Shown here: one piece after another, positions 22,801 through 33,270 of the stretch | Layout: the number at the start of each line of letters is the position of its first letter | How positions within the stretch are numbered: position 1 is the first letter of the stretch | DNA from: Spinacia oleracea | Lineage: Eukaryota > Streptophyta > Magnoliopsida > Caryophyllales > Amaranthaceae | Direction: 5' to 3' | DNA length: 64,000 nucleotides | Assembly (NCBI RefSeq): GCF_020520425.1 | Contig: NC_079487.1 | Span: 1,116,001-1,180,000 of the forward strand | The notes under the pieces: generated by a model | What the model saw: only the letters and a program-made list of their open reading frames with translations | What the model was told of the DNA's origin: nothing | Database searches by the model: none | Made by a program: the position numbers and the translations under genes

Positions 22801-23838
22801 GGGCAACGACAAATAGTAAGTTCCTACAGCTAATGCAGCAATCCGTGCTCCATTTCCCACTCGTAGGTCGACTTCACCCTTGCTTAACTTTCTACTTCTT
22901 CTTAGTCCCTGTGGATTGGAACATAAGTGTGAGCCACAACCTGTATCTAATACCCAAGAAGTTGAATTAGCAAGTATACAGTCTATAACGAAAATACCTG
23001 AAGATGGAACGACTGTTCCGTTCTTCTGATCTTCCTTTAGCTTCAAGCAATCTCTCTTCCAATGCCCCTTCTTCTTGCAGTAGAAGCATTCGGATTCAGA
23101 AGTGGGTTGACTGACCTTCCTCTTTGCAGATTTGGCGCCAGTTTGCTTAGTTGGGCTGGCCTTGTTGCCACCTTTCTTAGCATTCCTCTTCTTTCCAGAT
23201 TTCTTGAACTTGCCCCCACGCACCATAAGCACATCCTGCTTATCACTTTTGAGCGTCTTTTCAGCGGTCTTCAGCATACCGTGAAGCTCAGTGAGCGTTT
23301 TGTCCAGACTATTCATACTGTAGTTCAGTTTGAACTGATCATACCCGCTATGAAGAGAATGGAGGATGGTGTCTATAGCCATTTCCTGAGAAAATTGCTG
23401 ATCCAGCCGACTCATATTCTCAATGAGTCCAATCATTTTGAGAACATGTGGACTTACGGGCTCGCCTTTCTTAAGCTTGGTCTCAAGAATTTGCCTATGA
23501 GTCTCGAATCTTTCGACTCGAGCCAGATCTTGGAACATGTTCTTCAACTCACTGATGATTGTGAAAGCATCTGAGTTGATGAACGTTTTCTGCAGATCCG
23601 CACTCATGGTGGCGAGCATTAGACATTTCACATCCTTGTTGGCATCAATCCAACGATTGAGGGCAGCCTGAGTGACCCCGTCGCCAGGAGCTTCGGGCAT
23701 CGCCTCATCTAGGACATACTCCTTTTCTTCCTGCATAAGAACTATTTGCAAGTTCCTTTGCCAGTCAAGGAAGTTTTTCCCGTTCAACTTCTCCTTTTCG
23801 AGAATTGATCGAATGTTGAATGAATTGTTGTTTGCCAT
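19873..23838 (-). CDS. Intact copia Gag-Pol polyprotein, 1321 aa
   Basis: One unbroken frame for all copia proteins. I chose the ATG at 23836-23838 (MANNNSF) because the 31 codons before it begin with a non-ATG codon and look like leader. Approximate order by residue: Gag capsid-like region 1-245; CCHC knuckle CFYCKKKGHWKRDC at about 249; aspartic protease WVLDTGCGSH at about 296; integrase zinc region HCRLGH at about 433; DDE residues in HTDVCGP (about 496), RSDRGGEY (about 558) and NGVSER (about 588); reverse transcriptase with LYVDDILLIGN at about 991; RNase H with GYTDAS at about 1164 and the DNISDPLTKPLP tail. Length and order are normal for copia. No stop, frameshift or lost catalytic residue is seen, so it may still make working particles, cut and copy itself. 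Gag and Pol are in one frame, so the ratio is not set by frameshifting here. Confidence 0.95.
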   Translation of the reverse strand: MANNNSFNIRSILEKEKLNGKNFLDWQRNLQIVLMQEEKEYVLDEAMPEAPGDGVTQAALNRWIDANKDVKCLMLATMSADLQKTFINSDAFTIISELKNMFQDLARVERFETHRQILETKLKKGEPVSPHVLKMIGLIENMSRLDQQFSQEMAIDTILHSLHSGYDQFKLNYSMNSLDKTLTELHGMLKTAEKTLKSDKQDVLMVRGGKFKKSGKKRNAKKGGNKASPTKQTGAKSAKRKVSQPTSESECFYCKKKGHWKRDCLKLKEDQKNGTVVPSSGIFVIDCILANSTSWVLDTGCGSHLCSNPQGLRRSRKLSKGEVDLRVGNGARIAALAVGTYYLSLPSGLVLELEECFHVPSLTKNIISVSCLDAKGFSFIIKDNSCSFYFKEMFYGSARLVNGLYLLDHDKQVYNINTKKAKKDDSDLTYLWHCRLGHINLKRLERLQREGILEPFDLEDYGKCESCLLGKMTKQPFSKVGERANELLGLIHTDVCGPMSTNARGGFSYFITFTDDFSRYGYVYLMKHKSESFDKFKEFQSEVENQLGKKIKALRSDRGGEYLSYEFDDHLKECGILSELTPPGTPQWNGVSERRNRTLLDMVRSMMGQAELPLEFWGHALNTAALTINRAPSKAVEKTPYELWFGKPPNVSFLKIWGCEVYVKRLISDKLHPKSDKCILVGYPKETKGYYFYNTSENKVFVARDGVFLEKDHISKMTSGRKVDLEEIRVEQQTLENAQDDIQDETQRSLEESGENHGQSRNVTPRRSQRYRSQPERYLGILTNESYDVLLLESDEPATYKQAMTSPSSKQWQEAMQSELDSMSENQVWDLVDLPDGYQAIGSKWVFKLKKDKDGKLEVFKDRLVAKGYRQVHGVDYDETFSPVAMLKSIRIMLAIAAYYDYEIWQMDVKTAFLNGVLTETVFMTQPEGFEDPKNAKKVCKLKKSIYGLKQASRSWNIRFDEAVSDFGFIKNADESCVYKKVSGSKIAFLVLYVDDILLIGNDIPMLNSVKIWLGKCFSMKDLGEAQYILGIKIYRDRSKKMIGLSQSTYINKVLDRFKMADSKRGYLPMSHGMTLSKTQCPKTLDERRRMNGIPYASLIGSIMYAMICTRPDVAYALSATSRYQSDPGEAHWTAAKNILKYLKRHKDDFLVYGGDDELIVKGYTDASFQTDKDDFRSQSGFVFCLNGGAVSWKSAKQSTIADSTTEAEYIAAHEAAKEAIWLRKFIGELGVVPSIKGPIALYCDNNGAIAQAKEPRHHQRVKHVLRRFHLLREFVERKEVEISKIGTDDNISDPLTKPLPQAKHNSHTAAMGIKHIGEWL

Positions 23839-26664
23839 ATTAAAAACTACAATTGAAAAGAATAAACAAATAAATAACCATTCACAGTTTCTCTTAATAA
23901 ACTTAAATTCTAGCATACATGCATAATTCAATGTTTATTAAGCATTTTATTCAAGTTATGTGTTCCGGCAGGTGTGAATAAAATGATTCCAAGATCCTAA
24001 AATCATTGAAGAACTAAGCACAGTTTGTCGACTTAATCCTAGAACATCTTAGGTAAGCAAAAGCCTTTTGCTAATAGTCTAGAAACTATTCTTGGTTGAT
24101 AGGTACGTCTAAGAACTTATTAGGTAAACCTATCGAATTTGCCACGACATAAAAGGACTCCTTACTTATATCGTTGAGTTTCACCAAAACTAACATGTAC
24201 TCACAATTATTTGTGTACCTTGCCCCTTTAGGACCAATAAGTAACACCTCGCTGAGCGAAAACTATTACTAGATTGATGTAAAGGATATCCAAGCAAGTG
24301 TATATTTTGGCATGGCACCTTTTAACTCAATTTTTAAGTTTGGAACTTAAGGCTCTTACTATGTTGGTTAGATTTTAAGTGAACTAAAATCCTTAATCAT
24401 GCAACATAATCAAGCTTATGATCTCATGCATTTTAAGACATATTTAAAACAATAAATAACTTAAAACATGCATAAGATATTTGTGATCTAGTATGGCCCG
24501 ACTTCATCTTGAAGCTTTGACTTCAAAGTCCGTCTTGAAAATCTCCGTGGGAGGCACCATTTTCTTCAAATAGGATAAGCTATAACTAATTACAACTATT
24601 TGATGGTTCGCAGACCATATTTGAATTGAAAAATAACTTTGGTACTTTAGACCAATTACATTCAAATTAATGGTACGCAGACCATATTTTCTATCCTATT
24701 TGGGCCATACTAGTCACTTCATAACCTGCAAAACAGTACATATACAATATATACCATTCACCCATTCATTATCATGAATGGCCCACATAGCTGGTTAGTA
24801 AAACACATTATGCATCACGTAAACATTTGCAGCAATTAATCAAGGGCACCAATAATCTACCAATTATTCAGTCCTTATTAATTCTAATCGAGTTGTTTTA
24901 ACCTTAAGGATTTGTAGACCTAATCAAGAGTTTATGACTAAAAAGCGCTCCCACTCAAACCAATAAATTCATATGCTTTACTAATTTTAAACATAAAATT
25001 GTATTTCTAGTCTAACCGGAAACATACAAATTTAATTAAAATTTAAAGCTCATATAAATTTATAATTGAATCCAAAAATTTAATTTAATTTCAGTCGCAT
25101 TTAAATTAATTCATGATTTTAATTTTAGTAAAATAATTAGAATAAATTCCATTTATTATAATTATAATATTCAAAATTAAAATCCAAGAAATTAATTCAA
25201 ATTATTAATTTTAAAATTAATTAAAATTATGTGAACTGAAATTTTCAAATTAAACATTCAAAACGATCTAATCGTAACGCAAACACCCTACGCGTTGCAC
25301 GCCCATGGGCCGCACGCACACAGCCATTGCTGGCCATGTGCGCGCAGCCCATGCGCTCGTCGCATAGCTGCTGCTGTCCTATCGCAAGCCTCCGCACAGC
25401 GCCCCATCGCACGCGAGCTATCGCTCGCAGTGCGCGCGCGCGAGATCGCTCGCTGGGCGCGCTGGCTCGCTCGCTGAGCGCGCGAGCCATCGCTCGCTGG
25501 GGCGCGACATCGCTCGTTGGGCGAGCGACATCGCGCGCTGCGCGCGCGAGCCATCGCTCGCTGAGGCGCGACATCGCTCGCTGGGCGAGCGACATCGCGC
25601 GCTGCGCGCGCGAGCAGTGCTGGGCGCAGCGCTCGTGGCACGCGAGCTTGCGCTCGCTGCGCGCGAGGCTGCGCGCACTTGTGCGAGGCAGCGCGCGTTG
25701 TGGCGCAGCTCGCTTGCTGCCCACACGCGACTGCCTTGGCTCGCCCTTCGCCCATGCCCATTCGTTCATTGCTCGTGGCACACGACACAAGGCAGGGCTG
25801 CTGCCTTGTGCTCGTGCACTACGCCCTTGCTCATTGCATTCGTGCCGCACGGGCGACGAGCTCCCTTGCTCGTCGTCGCATGCCCGCATTATACAACACC
25901 CCTTAAGGGTAACACGAAGCGTCCATTGCTTCGTGCGTGCAAGTTATTTGAACGAATCGCATAAAATTTTAAAATTTATATTTAAAATTAATGACAAATT
26001 AATAAATATTATTAATTTCATAATTTTAGGGCGAAAAATCGAAAATTTATTATCCAATTGATTTCCGATTGATATGGATTCAAGTCTAGGTCATAAAAAT
26101 TTAAAATTTATCGTAAATTTACAATTTTTATGGTGGTTTTTAATCATAGGTTTCTAATTAAATTACAATTAATTATGAAAATCAAATTAATTCTAAATTA
26201 TTCTAATTTTCAACAAATTAATCATAATTACAAATTAGATTGCATAATTAACAAGACTAGGCATTCAAACTTGTTAAACATATGCAGTAGGTCAATCAAA
26301 AATTCAAGATTTATCAACAGGAATCGCAAATATTTAATTTAACATCTTAAATTTACGAAATTTTGCATTCGAAAAACTAAAACCTTCGAAAAGTCATAGT
26401 TAGGCTTCGAATTTGAGAATTCTGGGTTCGGCAGAAAAATACTGTTTTTGTCAAAATTTTAGAATGCCTTTTACATGCGGAATTGACACAAAAATCACTC
26501 AATTCGGATGAGTAATGAAGAAACTGCCGAAAAACTGCGTACATATAATTAAATAAACGCAATTTGCAATTAATTAACAATTACGAAAATTAATCACCCC
26601 TTTTAATTCTTGCAAATTTGTAATATTTAACCATGTTCATGCAATTTAGATTATGAAAATAATA
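23839..26664 (-). other. Long copia leader (5' UTR)
   Basis: About 2.8 kb between the primer binding site and the ATG. Most is AT-rich, but 25280-25900 is extremely GC-rich. There is no coding ORF I would support. The part next to the primer site is conserved in the element starting at 61835. Confidence 0.75.
25484..25611. repeat. 64-bp GC-rich tandem duplication with palindromes
   Basis: A 64-bp unit beginning gagccatcgctcgctg is repeated twice head to tail with about three changes. Each unit is dense in GCGC, GAGCGA/TCGCTC and GCGCGCGC inverted motifs, so strong RNA or DNA folding is expected. Related phrases extend over about 25420-25700. Confidence 0.85.
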
Positions 26665-26681
26665 AGGGGCTCGTGATACCA
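26665..26681 (-). promoter_or_regulatory. Primer binding site of the copia element
   Basis: On the minus strand TGGTATCACGAGCCCC starts one base after the LTR end. TGGTATCA plus GAGC matches the initiator tRNA-Met acceptor end used by copia elements, with one extra C between the blocks. The same sequence follows the LTR at 63263. Confidence 0.75.
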
Positions 26682-26682
26682 C

Positions 26683-28067
26683 TGTTAGGTTATGATACAT
26701 ATGACACTACATAGATCATGCGGAAACAACCATTAACCCAGGACAACATATTATTTACACATAATCATATAGCATAATTTAGATGCATACTCTTTGTTGC
26801 GTGCCCTCCCTAGCTGCGCCCGAACCGAACAAGAACAAGTCTTTTAGGACTCCAAGTGTCGTCCCTCCGTAGATAGTCCACAGCACGTCCGGATCCGCCT
26901 TAAGATTGACCAACTAGAATCGCCCTTAAGGTACTAGAAAATTTCGGCACTTTTGAGCAAGATGTGTGTTTTAATTTTCTCTCAAAAACTCACTTTTGAA
27001 TACTTTGAAACTTGTGTATAAATTATGACCCCTAGGCCTTTATTTATAGAGTTATGGAAAAGGAATCGTAATCCTAGTAGGATGCGAATTAATTGGAATT
27101 AGAATCCTACATGAATTGTATTTAATTAATTTATCCAATTAGGAATAGAAATTTAATCATACACTGACTCTTGTAGATTCAGGAATCACGCATGAGCACA
27201 AACTCACACACACACGGCAGCCACAAGGGCTGCCCATGCGCGTGCGAGCAGCAGCCCGCGTAGCACGGCCCACGCAGCCGTGGCCCTTGGCGCGCGCTGG
27301 GCCTGCCTTGCGGTAGGCCTGGGCGCTGCCTTGGCTGGGCTTGTGGCGCGCATGCTTGCTGGGCGATTGGCCCCGGCTTCGTGCTGGGCCTTCGTCCGGC
27401 AAGCCTCGTCCGATGCTAATTCGTACGATACGCTTCCGATTAAATTTCCATTTCCGGAATCTATTTCCGATACGAACAATATTTAATATTTCCGATTCCG
27501 GAATTAATTTCCGTTTCGAACAAATATTTAATATTTCCGTTTCCGGAATTATTTTCCGATTCCGGCAATATTTCCGATTCTGACAATATTTCCGTTTCCG
27601 GTAATATTTCCGATTCTGGTAATATTTCCATTTCCAATAATATTTTCCGATACGTACCATGTTTCCGTTTCCGGCAACATCTACGACTTGGATAATATTC
27701 ATATTTCCGATACGATCCATATTTCCGTTTCCGGCAATATCATCGTTTCCGGAGTATTCATTTCTTGCCTGTGACGATCTTAGCTCCCACTGAAACCAAG
27801 ATCCGTCGGTTCCGAATATTCATAGATGGAGTATTTAATGCCATTAAATACTTGATCCGTTTACGTACTATTTGTGTGACCCTACGGGTTCAGTCAAGAG
27901 TAAGCTGTGGATTAATATCATTAATTCCACTTGAACTGAAGCGGCCTCTAGCTAGGCATTCAGCTCACTTGATCTCACTGAATTATTAACTTGTTAATTA
28001 ATACTGAACCGCATTTATTAGACTTAACATAGAATGCATACTTGGACCAAGGGCATTATTTCCTTCA
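26683..28067 (-). mobile_element. Copia 5' LTR (minus strand)
   Basis: 1385 bp, the partner of 17624-19008 with two differences seen. It carries the same U3 array (about 27442-27754), GC tract and TATA box. Confidence 0.95.
27041..27048 (-). promoter_or_regulatory. TATA box in copia 5' LTR
   Basis: TATAAATA on the minus strand. This copy would drive the genomic transcript of the intact element. Confidence 0.55.
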
Positions 28068-29964
28068 AAAATTAATCCATAAAAACCAATCAATGAAAAC
28101 AAGAGAATGTAAATAGTACGACAAGTTTAAAGTCCGATTTAAAAAACCCAAATCACTTAACAAAACAAAATAAATATAAGCTCTCTAATCCCAATCCCGA
28201 TGATGCATCATCTTCAAACCTGTAGATGGGCAACGCTTATTGATCCCTAGTGATTTCTCACCAAAATGGATCATCACAGGATCAATAAGGCATAGCCATG
28301 ATCAACACACACAAACAACGCACGTAATCAACAAAGTTGAGTACTACATACTAAAGCAATAATAATCCTAACATGATTCTATTAAACAAACAACCCTAAC
28401 ATGATACTAACAAAACATAAGTAAGGATAACCAAAACATATTAACTTGAAGACTATATTTGACCAAACTAGACCTTTGTATCATTAACATTATTTTAATT
28501 GAAATAGTCAATGGACTGAGTTGTCTACTAGAAGCCTTCACTACAGAAGATGAGGTACGGGCGCGACTCCGTAACCCCAATGACCTGCGATATCGAGGAA
28601 CTTTTGAATAAAATAGAACCGATGATCAGTCCGTCCCCAGAAAAAGCCATAGGCGACCCATGACCCAAACTTCTGATTGTCCGTCACTTCAGACGTGCAC
28701 AGTCTAAAGCTATCGCTACTCAGTTTCACTTTACATGATTTACAGATTAAAACTCTGTTATGACTCAACAATCACATAAGTCATACAATCAACAATTATT
28801 CACAACTGTTTTTATCTTGGAATTAAGTAAGTGATCACAAAGGTATCAATAAATACTCATTCCAATTAATTCAACATTTCCTTTAATAATGATCAACCCC
28901 TCTATATGGTATAAGGTTTCAACTTACTAAACAAGGTTCTCGGCCCTCATAAAGTAGTGAAAAGCTAAAAGGGAACAACGATCAATCAATCTAAACCAAT
29001 ATATAAAATAATCTAGTGTTCCCAACCAACATGTTTGCATCAATCATCCATACTAACATGTTATAATTCTCATAACGAAATATATGTTCAACATGTTCAT
29101 CCAACAATATTAAACATGTAAATTTCAACATAACCAAGTTCATCGACAAATTCAACATGGTTTCAATAACAACACACATCTCCAAGCACACAGGTATGTA
29201 CGTACCTTGTGTAAAGAAACTGATAGGCCACTTTCACACTTTCAAAAGTCGCCTAAAGAGAATTCTCCGCCTAAAACAACCAACAAATAATCCCAATCAA
29301 TTTTTAATCATTCGCAACCATAATAAAGCATTCTAAATGCATCCTAAACATAGTTAGAACCTTTCCCAATATCAAAACTTGAATATTTGATTTCCTAGCA
29401 TCATAATTATTGAATTAGTGATTGAAATTCGTTGAAAACTCTTTGCAAACATCGTACTTTAAATTTTCAGCTATATAACTTATTTAAAAACTTCACTAAG
29501 GCAAATTTACGTTCCTAGTATATCGAGACAATAAATTTAATAATCCACAATCATCCTACCATGATTTACAACCGTTAAAACCTTAAAATTCATACTTTAA
29601 ATAATTTAAAATCAATATTTCAATGCATTTATATAATCTAAAAATTATATATATTATTTAAATATAATATACAAATCTGAAAATTAATAATTCAATTACG
29701 TAAACATAAAAATCTGAAATTTGCAAATTAAATCATGAAACTTATAATTTAAATTCAAGAATCATAATTTAAACTAAAAATATAATTAAGACATTCAATT
29801 AGCCTAAGGTTTAAGGATTTAACCGAATAAGGGGAGAGAGAGAAACTGTCGGCGGCAGGAGCAAGGACGGCGGCACACGGTGGTGCGTTGGTGGTGGCTG
29901 CGCGAATGAGCAAAGATCAGCCACGAAAAGTAAGAGAGAAAAGAAAAATGAAGGGGGAAAGAAA

Positions 29965-30052
29965 GAAGAAGAAGAAGAAGAAGAAGAAGAAGAAGAAGAA
30001 GAAGAAGAAGAAGAAGAAGAAGAAGAAGAAGAAGAAGAAGAAGAAGAAGAAG
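29965..30052. repeat. (GAA)n microsatellite
   Basis: About 29 uninterrupted GAA/AGA units, 88 bp, inside the minus-oriented gypsy LTR. The serine-only or lysine-only frames it creates are not genes. Confidence 0.95.
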
Positions 30053-30599
30053 GAGAAGGAGAGAGGTTACCGGCTGCAGTGACGGTCACAGTGGTGTTGC
30101 GGCTCTGTGGGGGCGGCGAAGAACGGTGGTTTGCGGCGGCGAGGAGGTCCGGCTGTGGTGGCGGCTGAGCAGCGGCATCAATGGAGGCAGTGTGAGGGAG
30201 AAGGAAATTTTTGAGGGTTTGAGAGTTCACGTGAGTTTGCAAGGGAGAAGATGAGGGTTTTGAGTTTTGTTTTTTTCACGTGGAATAGAAGTATAGAAGG
30301 GAAGAGGCTTTACCCAATTGGGCTAGCATTAGGATTTAGTTTTAGGATTTGAATCCAAAACCGAATAGGATCGTTTTCTAAATTCAATCAGTTTAATTTC
30401 GTAATTCGATTTCTTTTCAACTTTAAATTCTTAAATTATTTTGATTTCGTAAAACGTTAAAAATATTCAAAATGTAATAAAATAAATATACGTTAATTAT
30501 ATATATTTATTTCTAAAATCCGTAATTTCTTATTTAAATATAATTAACTATACGTTAAAATATATAAATAATGTTTCTAAATTTACGGGGGATTACAAT

Positions 30600-30799
30600 C
30601 TACCCCTCTTAAAAGAAGTTTCGTCCCGTAACTTGACACGAAAAATTTACATATTTTTCCAAACTTTTCAACTTATTCTTACCGGAGAAGTATTTGTGCC
30701 ACTCACGTGCACTCTTTTGCCAACTTAGACTTACTTGTAATATTCACGAACACATTTTCTTATGTGGAGAATCTATTTACTTGCATCAACATGTGTAAG
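30600..30799 (-). other. Gypsy 3' internal end with polypurine tract
   Basis: On the minus strand TTTTAAGAGGGGTAGAT directly precedes the LTR start at 30599, and a gggacgaaacttctt phrase lies before it, as is usual at the 3' end of plant chromovirus elements. The stretch is broken at 30799 by LARD-2. Its natural continuation is 41085 onward. Confidence 0.65.
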
Positions 30800-31658
30800 T
30801 GTGAGGGGGTCGAAAAAGCGCGAGGCTAATGCGTGACCTGTCCCTCGTGGGTGTGACGCTTCTTTTTATTCAATCAAGTGTAATTGGATTTCCTGTGAGT
30901 ATACACCCAATTGACTAGTAATATAGGAGTCGCCATTCAGTTTTTAACAACAATGAGAAAAACTGACAAAACCCGGTTATCGTGACATAAAGGGAGTGCA
31001 ATTATGTTTGACCACGACGGCCGTAGGTTCCCTTGTGATCCCTGGTGTGGGGATCTCTCAATATACACCCGCAAGGTAGAGATTGAGGGTTCGGGGGACT
31101 GTAACTACCGAGAGGAGTAATTCGCTCGTCGATAACTCCAGAGGCAGGATATCCTTACTAGCTCAGCATAAATAATTGAAGGGACATGCGTTAACTATTA
31201 AACTAATCTGAATTGATTTTAGCAATATGCAGCATATAATACTAATTCGATTGTGATTATCTGATTTAAATAGCATTAAGGGACCTAGCATGATAATCCG
31301 ATTTCCCAAAAATATTATATTTATTAGGCGTGATAGAAAAATCATATTAGGTTAGTTTAACAGTTCATAAAAAGGGCGAGGAAAGCAGTTAAATCATCGA
31401 AAAGGGACACATTACGACGCACCCTTGAGAGGTGCATCACGGTTCTCAGAAAACTAACCACTTTGACTTTTCTATTTCTCCTTTTTATTTAACGAATCTC
31501 GATTATGGGACAGGATACGTTCTGTTCAATTTATGGATCGATTGCGACAGAACGCGTGAACAGTTTCGCAGCGAGAGGCTTAGGCTAAGGGGTTTAGAGT
31601 CAATACTCAGAATATATTATGTGTTGTTGTGTGTTCTTTCACGTCGAAACTAGGGGCC

Positions 31659-31666
31659 TATTTATA
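31659..31666 (-). promoter_or_regulatory. TATA-like box in LARD-2 3' LTR
   Basis: TATAAATA on the minus strand, same position as in the other LARD LTRs. Confidence 0.5.
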
Positions 31667-31737
31667 GGGAAGAGTTCGTGGAAAGATAGAATTGCAGAGT
31701 TCTAATCCATAAAGAATTAGGAAAAAACACGTCCCAG

Positions 31738-31810
31738 GTAATTTCAGCGCCCAGCTCTGGGCGTCAAAGATTTCGACGCCCAGCTCTGGGCGTTGAAAGT
31801 GATGTCTGGG
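31738..31810. repeat. Paired-hairpin module in LARD-2 3' LTR
   Basis: Two CGCCCAGCTCTGGGCG palindromes separated by tcaaagatttcga and followed by ttgaaagtgatgtctgggc. Confidence 0.8.
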
Positions 31811-32260
31811 CCAAATTCTTTGTCAGATTCGGATTCCTAAAATCCGTAGAGTTTGAGATTAATTCGAGTCTTTTAGCGCGTATCAATTTTGTGACGGAAT
31901 GCGTCTGGGCCCGTTACGAACTCTAGGCTCGTTAGGATTTTGATTAATACGTAACTCCTATTTCCGAATCCTATTAGGAATAGGATTCTCGCGGTTTTCT
32001 ATCTCATTTAGGATTTATGTTGGAGTGCAACACCTAATTCTGACAGGTTTCTATCTTTTATGATTTGCCACTTTTAGAAGCTACCTTTTACGGCAGTTAC
32101 TATTTTTAGCAGGTTTCCACAAATAGCAGGTTTCGGGTGAAATGAAACGGGGAATCGAGATTCGTTTATTTTATAGGAGATGCGTTGTCAAGTGGAGTTT
32201 TTATGCTTTCATCATCGAACCTTTCCCTTGCGGGAACGGGGACAAAAGTAGGTGTCTACA

Positions 32261-32280
32261 GTTAGCCCCCACTTTGACTG
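32261..32280 (-). promoter_or_regulatory. Polypurine tract of LARD-2
   Basis: On the minus strand AAAGTGGGGGCTAAC directly precedes the LTR start TGTAGACACC. Confidence 0.8.
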
Positions 32281-32754
32281 AGTCTTGGAGTAAGACGATG
32301 GTCAAAGTATTAGACGGAGTGCGTCACACAAGCCATGGTGTATGTGACCTGTTTTGCGAGGGTCTCACGAGCCCCGGAGTGATAACATTTGACTTAAGGG
32401 TCATCACTTGAAGTGTCGACATATCCCTCACGTGTCATTGGGATTTGTCAACTGATAGTATAGAAACTTCCTCACTTTGTCATTGGAAGGATCTAAAGGT
32501 GCGTAGAAAACTCCCTCACTTTGTCATTGGGAGTAACTACAGATGTTTTCGAAATTAAAGCTGTAAAGTGCAATTGGTCCTGGCAAAGCCCAATCACGAG
32601 GTAAAACGTTTTTAAAGATTCTCATTTTCAGGGCTAGCTAAACGAGAAAACCCCCTTGTTTTTATAGGATGTAAAACGAAGGAAAATCCAACAAACCAAT
32701 CCTTTAATTTTTGGAAAAAGGGAAAACCAATAAAAGTTATCGCTGCAGCGACTA

Positions 32755-33270
32755 AGGACCTGCGCTGTTAGTGACGCAGACCCCGCCCGCTGAAGGTGGG
32801 CGAGCCTGTCCTCTGAGGGTGGACCCCCCGTCCGATAGAAGTGGACGAATCTGTTTGATGTTTTTTGAAAATAAGGACCTACGCGGTTTGTGACGTAGAC
32901 CCCGCCCGCTGAAGGTGGCGAACCTTGTCCGCTGAGGGTGGACACCCCGTCCGATAGAAGTGGACGAATCTGTTTAAATTTTTTTTTGAAAATAAGGACC
33001 TACGCGGTTTGTGACGTAGACCCCGCCCGCTGAAGGTGGCGAACCTTGTCCGCTGAGGGTGGACACCCCGTCCGATAGAAGTGGACGAATCTGTTTTAAA
33101 AAAAAAAAATTTGAAAATAAGGACCTACGCGGTTTGTGACGTAGACCCCGCCCGCTGAAGGTGGCGAACCTATTTTAAATTTGAAGACTTTATTCTTCGA
33201 AAAACTGAGGACCTGCGCGGCTAGTGACGCAGACCCCGCCCGCTGAGGTTGGGCGAGCCCATTTTGAATT
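32755..33270. repeat. Tandem array of about 120-bp units in LARD-2
   Basis: Units start at about 32755, 32873, 32993 and 33119 with a degenerate fifth at about 33203. Each contains aaggacctacgcgg, gtgacgtagaccccgcccgc and, in the first three, gatagaagtggacgaatctg. Units 4 and 5 are shortened. A/T-run length differs between units. The array lies about 0.5 kb inside the element from the polypurine tract. Confidence 0.9.

Larger units (their letters stand above)
17624..28067 (-). mobile_element. Complete, apparently young Ty1/copia element
   Basis: 10,444 bp with two 1385-bp LTRs, a perfect 5-bp target duplication AAAAT (17619-17623 and 28068-28072), a primer binding site, a polypurine tract and one uninterrupted gag-pol ORF. 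By eye the LTRs differ at only two positions: near 18059/27118 (C versus G) and near 18485/27544 (T versus C). It has unusually long untranslated parts: about 2.8 kb before the ORF and about 0.85 kb after it. Related LTRs at 16435, 50259, 59360 and 61835 show that the family is active or recently active. Confidence 0.95.
17455..30599 (-). mobile_element. Gypsy-type LTR split by a copia element
   Basis: On the minus strand it starts TGTAATCCCCCG at 30599 and ends GGGGTGTTACA at 17455. Without the copia insertion it is about 2.7 kb. It belongs to the same family as the solo LTR at 45421-48261, which shares long blocks such as the tgatgcatcat region. A purine tract abuts its start at 30600, so it is a 3' LTR of a minus-strand element rather than a solo LTR. 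Confidence 0.75.
30800..32260 (-). mobile_element. LARD-2 3' LTR
   Basis: 1461 bp with TGTAGACACC...CCCCTCACA ends on the minus strand and one paired-hairpin module at about 31738-31810. Confidence 0.9.

Noticed and set aside
25245..26061. Long open frames on both strands in the GC-rich leader block
   Set aside because: They arise because GC-rich sequence lacks stop codons; composition is Ala/Arg/Ser-rich with no domain, and all frames are open at once.
26377..26580. 67-codon ORF in the copia leader, also present at 63367-63570
   Set aside because: It starts with a non-ATG codon and the five or so differences between the copies all change the amino acid, so there is no sign of coding constraint.
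29811..30242. 143-codon frame with a poly-serine run
   Set aside because: Created by the GAA microsatellite on the opposite strand inside an LTR.
32634..32945. 103-codon frame in LARD-2
   Set aside because: Overlaps the 120-bp tandem array and has no domain; not collinear with a frame in LARD-1, which lacks this region.
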